64,000 nt of DNA. Source: Cristatella mucedo. Taxonomy: Eukaryota; Bryozoa; Phylactolaemata; Cristatellidae. Made by a program: the position numbers and the translations under genes. The stretch spans positions 7,527,501-7,591,500 of the forward strand of contig WPIO01000011.1 in assembly GCA_009760855.2 (NCBI GenBank), in the 5' to 3' direction. How positions within the stretch are numbered: position 1 is the stretch's first letter; the number at the start of each line of letters is the position of its first letter. Under the pieces are notes generated by a model, which worked only from the letters and a program-made list of their open reading frames with translations, was not told the origin of the DNA and ran no database searches. This document shows positions 48,868 through 58,800 of the stretch, in pieces.

Positions 48868-49624
48868 CTTGCTGCCCTGTCGCATCTTTGCTTATCGGCA
48901 ACAGCAATACAGCACTGCCTTTGCAAATGTGTATTTAATGATGACAGTTGGCTAGCCGGAGAACTCAAGCAGCCACCGATTGGCCCAATGTTGGCTTACA
49001 GTAGCCGTAGCCCAGTGTCTGCTCGCTACCCTTATAGCGAGGGCTCGCTGTGTGCTCTTTGGTTTCCCCTGCTGACAAGGCAGTTGATGTGCTCACTTGA
49101 GCATTCTCAGGAAAATTTGAGTAGCCGGCTCGAGCCGCCCTGAGGTCGCATACTGGCGGGTGCAAGCGTCTGCTCGCTTGCCCTGCTACGGTTGATAATT
49201 CTTGGACATTCTGGGTTAACATGCCTGCAGTAGGTGCTTGCTCGTGCTAAGTCACACATACTCAGTAGATGTCTACTGGAGGTCAGTCACTCGTTGCCCA
49301 CAGCAGGCAACAGCAGGGCTATGCGTTTGCGGTAGCATTTGGTAGCTCGACAGCTTGCCGAATCATTGATGTGCTGTAAGTAATCGAGAGAACGAAAGAG
49401 GATGTAGTCTGGTGGACAATGTATTTCACAAGTGTGTGCGAAAAACCTTGTCATTGTCATGCTCACTTCGATGACTACCAGGTCTGCATTCCCTAGATAA
49501 GCAACATCTAAATAAGCAAAAGAAAATAAGGTTAGCTTATTCGTCAGAAGAGCCGTAGTAGCCATCGCCGATGCTTGCTGTGGGCAATCGGGACTAAAAT
49601 CTAAATCTAGACTAGTCACGAATG
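48868..49624. other. No gene seen
   Basis: No repeat copy or supported exon. This is the spacer between CYBA and the LINE-A at 49625. Confidence 0.4.
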
Positions 49625-50535
49625 AAAATAATATAAATACATTTGCTAAGGCGCCCTCAGAGAACTCAATTTCTTTCTAAGCACTCTACGTTTGCTTCAA
49701 ATGCAACACGATCGAATGGTTAATGGTAGAATGATCAATCAACAGCAGGAATAACATGTTTAGGGGTGTCATGCACAAAGTCAGCATGCAAGTATGGTTA
49801 ATGGCAGCATGCACAGTGTCAGCACGCATAAGCACATAAAGGACAAATCGCAGGGACCTATTAAAAGCTGTCCAAAATAGATGCGTTTTTAGTTTCTTTT
49901 TAAATGTGCTCAAGTCAGGAGATGTCGTGACGAAAGTCGGGAGTGAGTTCCGGGCTTTCTGAGCATACGAACTAAAGGCACTGTCTCTAAAGGATTTGAG
50001 ATTTTGCACAAGATATAGGTAAACAGTTAGATTCCAAAAAGCAGTTGGTACGATGCTTAGCCTGGTGGGGGTGTAGATCTGATAGGTAGGCTGGAGCAAA
50101 AGAATGAAGGGACTTAAAAGTGAGCGACAAAACCTTGAAGTCGATCCTTTGCTTGATTGGTAGCCAGTGCAGGTCGGCGAGAAGTGGTGTGACGTGGCAA
50201 CTGCGACGCTCACGACAGACCAGCCTAGCTGCAGTTTTGCACCAACTGTAAGCGCCTGATTGCACAGGTCGGTAGAACAGCAAGCAGTGCTTTGTAGAAG
50301 TCGAGGCATGATGTCACAAATGCATGGATTAATTCGGATGTAGTATCCCTGTGTTAGCGAGCCAAATTTTAGCAATTTATGCAGCTGATAACAGTAAGCA
50401 CACTTGACTGTGGAGCTGATGTGGTCATCTAGGGAAAAGTCACTTAGGAACAGCACGTCCAGACTATGTGCATATCGAGCAGGAGATATGCTGGTAGAGG
50501 CGATTTTGAGCCACTGATTTGCCCATGACTAGTAA
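49625..50535 (-). mobile_element. LINE-A 3' part with RT C-terminus
   Basis: The plus strand starts at the tail hairpin (TAAGGCGCCCTCAGAGAACT), passes the 3'UTR block and then, in minus sense, encodes the RT C-terminal region. Its motifs include A-A-R-L-V-C-R-E-R-R, H-W-L-P-I-K-Q-R-I-D-F-K, S-L-A-P-A-Y-L-S-type and a D-L-S-T-F-K-K-K-L-K-T-H-L-F end. One frameshift divides the frames at 49686-50456 and 49987-50283. Confidence 0.92.
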
Positions 50536-51199
50536 GTAATCAAGTTCTCAACCTCTCCGCCTTCGTAGATCACCTGTCAGCTCCGCGTATTTTCATCAAG
50601 CGAATGGCTCGGCCAGCTTTCCTCCGGGCCAAGAAATGCCTGTGGGTCCGCCGGCGACTCTGCCGTCGCTCGGTTCGCCGCGGCCGGGATGGAGTTCATG
50701 CTTCTCTACTTTTCTCTTTCTGCTATTTTTTGCTTTCTCTACTACTATTTTTGTATTTTCGTGCCTCTCTATACCTTTCGTGACTCGTCGAGGCTTCGCT
50801 TCGCTTCCGGTGTGCGTCAAGCGAGGTGTCCTGAGAATTTGGAATCTCAGAGCAGACACTTGCCAATCAGGTTGGATTTGAATTCTTAGCACTGCGCTCG
50901 TAACAACAGCTTCTTACTGCGATGCCCCAGGGTGGCCAGTATTTCCTAGTCCCAGGTGCAAGGCGGCGAGTCATTTCCTCTCGAAGAAACGAGCATTCAC
51001 TGGACTGATGCATAACCGAGCATTCACTCAGACGATGTCAGTAAGATTCGCAGTTGGATGAGAGAGATTTAGATATGGAAGCTAAAATTAAAGTAAAGAT
51101 TACCTGGTTCGTCTCAGTTATAGAAGTAGCAGAGTCTTGGCGACTCTCACCCCGCTAGCAGAAGGCAAGACAGAATTGTCGTCTTGTCAGAATTGTCGA
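50536..51199. other. No gene seen
   Basis: Overlapping frames of about 98 and 81 codons at 50596-50892 lie on opposite strands and have no domain. Confidence 0.4.
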
Positions 51200-51274
51200 A
51201 AAAATAATACACTTGATAAAGCACCCTCAGATAACTCAATCTCTTTCTAGGCGCTTTGCATCTGCTGCAAAGGA
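51200..51274 (-). mobile_element. LINE-A tail abutting LINE-B
   Basis: TAATACACTTGATAAAGCAC and CTAGGCGCTTTGCATCTGC, then AAGGAAGCA, after which LINE-B sequence starts without a gap. It is a very short LINE-A remnant. Confidence 0.85.
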
Positions 51275-52562
51275 AGCATATATAGTGCCCTCATTGACTC
51301 AGCGGCATTTGGTATGCATTCGGTGGCCAGCAGACTTCATCTCACGCATCAAAGATAAAATGAGAAGCAGTGACGAGTCGTGAGGGCAGTTAAGGTAGTA
51401 AATAGCACGGAAGTAGTAGTCCAGAACGGCTGGAAAGGACGTGCCGCACTTGGCATCAGGAGAGTCGATGTCATTTCATAAGAATTGTCGAAGCGAGTGA
51501 GTTCCACAGTCTAGGATCTGCAGAGCAAAAGCGTCTGTCGCCAACGGTCTTCAATCGGAGGAATGGAACAGCTAATCTGTAGCCGAGTTTCCGGGGTCAA
51601 AGGCTAGTTCCCGCCAAACCCGCTGTACTCGGGCCACGCTGCCGCTCGCCATGCCGCTGAGCTAGGGTAAGACGAGCGGCAGTCATGTTAAATAAACCTC
51701 TTTATAATAACGCATGTGCCAACAGCAACAGGGGAACTAAACAAGTCTACAGGGAGGATCCTAAACAAAGTACAGTATGGGGGCGCAAGATGACAAGCAA
51801 GTCAGTCGGCTTCCACCGCCACACCGTCGCCGGCCTCCGTCGCACCAGTACAAGCGTACGCCGTACAAGACCCGGCTAGCTGAGTATTCTGGGATCGACG
51901 GAGCAGACATCCACAACAGTCGAGAGCTTCCGCCGAAAGACGCCAACACACGGGGAGGGGGTCACGAACACGCTACACTGGGAACGCGGAATATACAAGT
52001 CTCAGCAATGAGCGTGCTATCCAGCTCCGCTCGGGCCTTGGGTACTCGTCGCCTTGCGTGCGTGGCCGCATCGCTGGAGCACGCCTGCAACCATCCAGGT
52101 GCATAACTCGGCGAGACCGGGAGCCACCAAAACCACGACTTACTCGGCCAACTTCTCCTACCCAAGAGCCCCGGTGACCTCACGTCACCTCAGACCCGGC
52201 CATGCCGCAGGTCCAACCCCGGCCAAGCCACTAACCGTTACCCTCATTATAGCCACTCGGTCCAATCCAACTGAACCTAGCCTGGGTACAAATCTATTGT
52301 CCACAGAGGACCCGTGGGCAAGAGGAAGCAGAAACTGATGCAGCAGTTCAGCTAGGTATAAATAAGTCAAGTGGTGGCAGGCCTTGTGGGTCAGCGTAAG
52401 AATTGTCCAGCGTATCCGTTGATCAACAGAAAGCCATCGAAGCTCTTTCAGTCAAGGAGACACGCGATCAAACCTCTGGGACTTGTCAACTAACCTCGCA
52501 GCCATTCATCACCAGCTGCAGTGGCCTAGTGACTTGTATCGCTAGCCGAGCCAAAGTGGAAA
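51275..52562 (-). mobile_element. LINE-B copy split by a 713-bp insertion
   Basis: The 3' part is 51275-51577 and the next part 52291-52562. Placed end to end they match the unbroken LINE-B at 61780-62370 in order and sense, including GATGCAGCAGTTCAGCTAGG and GGCCTTGTGGGTCAGCGTAA. The break point carries the duplicated tetramer AATC. The RT C-terminal frame is decayed. Confidence 0.88.
51578..52290. mobile_element. 713-bp insertion, candidate solo LTR
   Basis: Begins TGTAGCCGAG and ends CTGGGTACA, so it has TGTA...TACA ends, and is flanked by AATC on both sides. The uninterrupted LINE-B at 62064-62090 is the empty-site reference. A single AATAAA lies at about 51691. TG...CA ends with a 4-5-bp target duplication fit an LTR of Ty3/Copia-type retrotransposons left after recombination. 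A small non-autonomous DNA element is the alternative. An open frame of 109 codons at 51777-52106 lies inside; it is basic and Pro-rich at the start and not recognised. Confidence 0.6.
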
Positions 52563-52624
52563 TAAAAGCATGGTATCGCGGAATCGTGCTAAGCGAAAAT
52601 ACCGTCGCTTGTATCCAATCTTTG

Positions 52625-53000
52625 CACTCCAAATTTCCACTAAGTTGACCCGCATACCGGTGACCATTGGCGACAGAAGCTTTAGCTCTGCAGTCCTAAA
52701 CTGTGGAACTCGCTTCCGCAATTCTTACGCAACGACAGCTACTCTTCTGCTGCCGACTATGGCTCATTCTTTCCAGCGGTCCTGAGCAGATACTTTGATG
52801 CTACTCACTACCTCAACTGCTCTCCTGACTCTGCTATGCTTCCCACTTTCTCTTTGTTGCGTGAGACGCAGTCTGTCGGCTACCGAATGCCTGCCGAAAG
52901 CCGCTTAGGCTGTGAGTGCGAAACACAAAACTCTCCTGCGTATCACCCACATATCCTGTATGACTTAGTGGAGTTACAGACAGAGATAAATTACATTTCA
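52625..53000 (+). mobile_element. LINE-B 3' end
   Basis: Plus-sense copy that starts with the decayed T-I-G-D-R-S-F-S-S-A region (52665) and runs to GGAGTTACAGACAGAGATAA. With the minus-sense copy to its left it forms a divergent, head-to-head pair. Confidence 0.88.
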
Positions 53001-55857
53001 TGTGAAACCTGCGATTCTTCGTAGCGCTCGAGAAAGTTTCGAGATGACAATTGACCTCGGATCGCTGTGTCTAATGGATGACAAGCTGTGACAGTGTGCG
53101 GATGCAATGTTTGCAGCGTCAGCTCGCAGACACCTAGCGACTGAGCGGATTATTAAAATCATTAGTAAACGACTGCTATCGATCGAAGCAGTATTGCGAT
53201 GCGCCGATTTCTTACGCCAATCAGTCAATCATTGAAATTGGAAAAAAGTTGTCTCCAAAAGTGAAAGAACTGCGCAGCTACGTTGTGGGGTTCGTGGAGG
53301 GAACCAGGCGTGACGCGGTCTCCGGAATATTATTGGGCATATCGTCATTTAGCTAAGGCTTAGCATGATATATCAGTTTGCGAGTCAAACGTTTTCATTT
53401 TTTCAGAATCTCTTGCACCAAGTCATGCTGAAGGCGTCTCTAGGCACAATAATTTGTCGCTAACATTTCCATTTCCATTCCATTCGATTCGCAGGCTGAT
53501 TATTTCGGCGCAGGCTGCCACGCGACCGCGGTGGCTCTTAGAAACCTCGGGTTCTTACTCGAACGGACGCAATCAGGACGCAATCTGCCCATTAGCTCGG
53601 TATTGCTATCAATCAGCAGAAACCCGCTCCCGACGCGACGAAGCGTCGTTAGTACCGCAGATGTGCTATATCTGGCCGGCCGCCCTACGACAAGTATATA
53701 CGCGAACGCACACGCTCTCCGGAGCTTATTGGCGCTCTATGTTCCGCTCATTGAAGAGGTATTACGAACCATTGCGCATCTCTTAGCGGTCTTTTGCCCT
53801 AAGCATGCAAGACTGACAACTACTGGAAAGGACTTCGGGATTTGGCGAGCTTGCATGGTTGGATTCGCCAGTTACAAGACTTGCGAAGCTCCGCGAGGGT
53901 TAAGCGAAGGATTACATGTAAACTCATATGCGAAGGACATGTACACGTTGGCATCTAAAGGATTTACCATAAAGATCGCTTTTCCAACCTCGAGGGCTCG
54001 TCTTTTCGAAGTTTGACATTAATTAAACGACACGTTCGACTGCGAAAAGCGACGTCAGACGAATGAAGCGACGACACGGCCAACGGAACGAACATATGGC
54101 GAGAATGCATCATTGCAAGGTGCATTGTCCCCATGCGATCGGTACTCGTCACTCGGTACCGTACTACTGCAGTCATGAAGAGGCAAGCCTTTAAGGTTTC
54201 ACTTGCGTTAATGTAAAGCCAGCTTGGCTGGCGAAGACTTGTGGAGAACTACTCGCTGCTTAGTAGAAGAGCTTTCGCTTTCGCAAAGACAGATACCCAC
54301 AGCATTCGCTTACTAGGTAGCGAACGTAGGAGTGCTCGCATCCGTTTCTGATCGCTGCCACTGCTGGATGAGCTGGGTTTTGACGTCGGTCTTCTATAAT
54401 GATGAAAATAATAATTAAGGTCCACTCACATAGTGCCCAGTAAATAACCAAATCGCTGTCCAGGGCCCGCACGCCAGCCTGACGGTAAGCCTGCGTGCAT
54501 TTAACAACGACAACAGCATCCACAGTTTACACACGTCCAGTTCATGAAAACGCTTTAAGAGAACAAATTAAAGGCCGTGAGAACGAAGGAAATTTTGTAG
54601 CTCTGTTTCAAATCGTCATGTCCTCTTCAATGAGCAAGCACAGGATTGCATACAGCGTGGAGCAGCATCTGCTAGGAATATTGAAACGTAGCACCGCTAA
54701 TCAGCGAGATTCTGGCGATTGACGGAGATAATTAGGGATACCTGAGTTAGAATCATTAGAAACCGGATATGTAGTGACTAACAGCTAAAACTAAATGCGA
54801 TGAATAAATAGTTGCGCTTCATGCCCGACTGTGGACAGATGCGGCCCTCTCAAGCTGTAAATTATGCACCCATACGTAGAGGACACAGAAATGCAATTAA
54901 GGTGTTGGAGTTCGCGTTCTTTTATTCCGTAGCCACACCTGTGCGCATAGGTGGGGCTTCTACGATTCTTCTCCCATGCTTTCAAGTGCTTGTTTCATCA
55001 ATTTCGGAAGACTAGGCAGTGAGAGAACTAGTACTCGTGGCCAGCGGTTCGCAGTGACGACTTTTAGTTCAGGATCCGCTACATGTATTCGTAACGTAGT
55101 GACAGTACTACTGCAGGGTTTAATTCGTCCAACTACCAACTTAAAAGATGGCTGGCTGAGTCGTTGCTGTATGCAGGCCTATGCATGCAGGCTTTATGGA
55201 GGCCAATGCAGGTCAGCAAGGGCTTTTGTTTGGCCTTATGCATACTGCACATTTCGATGCATACTCACAGACGCCTAGATGAACTAGTAGGCGTTCGAGT
55301 ACTCTCTCGTAAATGGCTCTGAATTTCCGTAGGTCTTAGTGGGAAAGTTAAACTAGTAAGAACCAGCCGAGGGAGAGACACTGACCAGCGGCGAACCTCT
55401 GTAGGAGAGACAGTGACCTATAACACTGAGTGTGAGGTCAGCGTCAGCGTAGCCCTCTGAAGGTTAACCAGTGGAGGCGAGCGTGAGGTGGACGGAGGTG
55501 ACGGGCCACTCAGACCTCGTACAACGCTGGCACGCGAGGAGCTGGAAGAAGAGCAGCAAGTCCGCTAGCGGCTCCGTGATACAGCGTGGATAGGATCGCA
55601 CGACAACTTGAACGTCCCCAAAACGCTCCGCCCATTCAGTGGTATGTGGGGGGGGGGGGGAGTCCGATAAGGAGTTAGAGCCCGGATCGCCCACTGGGTG
55701 GTTGAAAGCTGTGCATCTGCCAAGGCGGAACTTGGAAGTGGCGACACTCCCACAAGACCTGAGGTCAAAGGGAGCAATAGCCGGCGATTTTTAGCGAACC
55801 CATTAGATTGCACGAGAGAGGATAGGCTTACCATCAAAGACCTCGACGCCTACGACG
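53001..55857. other. No confirmed gene; 161-codon open frame at 53531-54016
   Basis: The plus frame 53531-54016 has balanced composition, one ATG start and a stop (C-terminus R-A-R-L-F-E-V), but I do not recognise it and see no splice context. It may be a relic of an unidentified mobile element. A G13 run lies near 55648-55660. Nothing else was recognised in this 2.9-kb PECR upstream flank. Confidence 0.35.
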
Positions 55858-58800
55858 ATGGCATCCGCAGTGTGTTCCGTGTTTCGAAATAACCTCTTTG
55901 CAAATAAGGTTGCAATCGTTACCGGAGGTGGCACCGGGATAGGGAAAGCTATAACGCAAGAGCTGCTGTATCTAGGTGAAGAACTAATTGGCTCGTGCGT
56001 CGGAGTAGCAGGGGGCGGGTGAGGTGAAGGGAAAAGCGTGTTACCCGGTGCTAGTCAGCATAGCTGCGTGCTCATCGCCGCGCGGATTTGGGCCATTTTA
56101 TTCGAATTCATAGGCTGCCACGTCATGATCGCATCGAGGAACGAGGAGCGGCTTCGAAAGTCAGCTGAGGAAATGGCCAGCAGCCTGCCTGGGGCACGCC
56201 TTAACTATAGAGTGTGCAACATCAGGAAGGAAGACCAGGTGCTCCTCCCCCCCCCGAGCTTGTATTGAACTGCCGGTTGGCTGTTTTTGCAAAAATGATC
56301 ACTTTTTTGGCTTGTTTTTGCAAAAATGATCACTTTTTTGGCGGACGCAGTTTGTAAGCTTAAGACCAGTATATGTAAACCTGTCGTCACCCTCCCGTCC
56401 CTTGCACTGGACAGTTGTGGTCAAGCGCAGCTCTTTGCTATTGACGATAGTATTTAGTCTTGCTTCGAGTACGTCGATAAAAAGGAGGATTTTTGATCAG
56501 CGATTCCTTTTTTTTGCATTTTTTATATCACCTGCACAGCTTGAACGCCTCTAGAGGCCGAGACAAGCTGACGAGAGCACCAGCTCACAGGCTCAGGCAG
56601 TGCAGACGCTCGCTGTTCCCACTGGCACATCGCAGTTACCGTATGCTCTAACCTTCATCGCGTGTTGGACGCTGATTCAGCTCGCCACGACCAAGGTCTG
56701 GCCGAGATTTTGGGCTCGAGCCCCATGACATATGAATTGCCTGAGTAAATTAAGTTTTCTTAGGGTGCCAAACAAATGAATTACACATGCGTGCACACAC
56801 GCGCACACACACACGCACGCACACACACACACACGCACGCACGCACGCACACACACATATATTGAGCTGCCTCATTTGCATAGCAGGTAGAGGAGTCTTT
56901 GTGGCTCCCATTCGTGCTTGGTCCCCATTCGGTCAATTCAGAAGTAGGTGTTGCAGCACTCGAACCTACAAAACTCACCGAGAGGTTTTAGCATCGTACC
57001 CTTAGGATAAGATTCGATGCAGAAATATCGTAGCTTCGCTTCTATCCGATGTTGGAGTGCTGCTGTGTGCTGCTGAGTGCCACTTAGTTGTGTTTGCTGC
57101 CACTAACCACCTACTTGCATGCTGACCCTATGCATGTCACCTCTAACCTTGTTATTGTTGTTGTTTATTGAGCGTGCTATCACTAACCATTCAATCGCGC
57201 TTCCCTTTGCAGCAAATGTAAAGTGCCTAGAAAGAGATGGAGTTCTCTTAGGGCGCTATATCAAACGCATTATAATTATTATTATTATTAGTTAGTGAAA
57301 TGCTCTCTGTACCGTTATTGGAAGCACTCGCTATATCAAATGCATTGTTATTATTACGTAGTGCAATGCTCACTTACCGTTATTGAAAGTGTTCGGCTCA
57401 GCATTCGACGTGGGTTTATAGTGTGCATGCAAATATGCATGCCCACGCACAGGTGAAGTCTCTAATGACCTCTACACTGGCAGAATTCGGTAAGATTGAC
57501 TTCTTGATTAATAATGGCGGTGGCCAGTTTGCCAGCTCAGCCGAGGACATAGCGCTGAAGGGCTGGAATGCTGTTGTTGAGACCAACCTCACCGGGACAT
57601 TTCTCTGCTGCAAGGAAGGTAAGCTGATGCGGCCACCCCGTCGGGGCGAGGGAGAGTGGAATAGTGCACTCTCACTCTCTCTCTCTCCCTCCCTCCCTCC
57701 ACTCTCCTCCCCTCCCCTCCCTCCCTCCCTCTCTCTCCTCTCTCTCTCTCTCTCTGTCTCTGTCTGTCTCTGTCTCTGTCTGTCTTTCTCTGTCTCATCC
57801 CCACCTTTTATGCCACCAGCCGCTGGTGCTGCTGCGTTAACCCGTGTATGAAGCGGACGATGCTCTTTTTTCTTGTGCTCCCAGTGGCTCCTAAGGTGCG
57901 GCGTGGAGAGGCCTCTCTGCTGCACGTGCCAGCTGCTGCTTGCTGTAAAAGAATCATGCTTTGTCACGTGAGCTCATGTCACGTGACTTGCCGTCGAGCA
58001 CACTAGCCGATGCCACCTACTTTCACGCTGATGTCACCCTTTCGAGCGTTGCAGCTTTCCACCACTGGATGAAAGATCACGGAGGAGTTATAGTGAACAT
58101 TATCGCAGACATGTTCAAAGGCTTTCCAGGGATGAGGTAGAGAGCTGATTTCGTGCTCGCTACCTTAATGAGGCGCAGTTGCTCCGCCGCTCCTGCAATG
58201 CTCTAGTCAGGCTGCTGCAAGACCAGCATATCTCCTGTCGAGTTAGATCGAAATCTTGGTGTCATGTTCCAAAGTGACCTCGCATTAGACGACCCCATCA
58301 GCTCCACAATCAAGTCTGCCTACTTTCAGTAACAGAATATTGCTAAGATTAGTGCTTGTTTAGATAAGGATACCACGTATAAGTTGGTCCATGCATTTGT
58401 GACATCCCTTCTTGACTTCTGTAACTCACTGCTTGCTGACCTACCGGCATATGTATTTAGGCGATTACAGTGGTGCAAAACTTTGCAGCCAGGCTTGTCT
58501 GTCGTGAGCATCGCAGTTGCCACACCAAACCACTTCTCGCCGACCTGCACTGGCTACCAGTCAAGCAACGGATCGACTTCAAGGTTTTGTCACTCACTTT
58601 TAGGTCACTTCATTCTTTGGCTCCAGCCTATCTCTCAGATCTACTCCCCCACCAGGCCATGCATCGTACCACCCGCTTTTCGGAATCCAACAGTTTACCA
58701 ATACCTCGTACAAACCTCAAATCTTTTGGAGACCGTGCATTCAGTTCGTATGCTCCCAAAGCCTGGAACTTATTCCCGACTTGCGTCAGAACATCCTCTG

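Noticed and set aside
51777-52106. 109-codon frame as a gene
   Set aside because: It lies wholly inside the 713-bp mobile insertion and begins with low-complexity Pro/Arg sequence.
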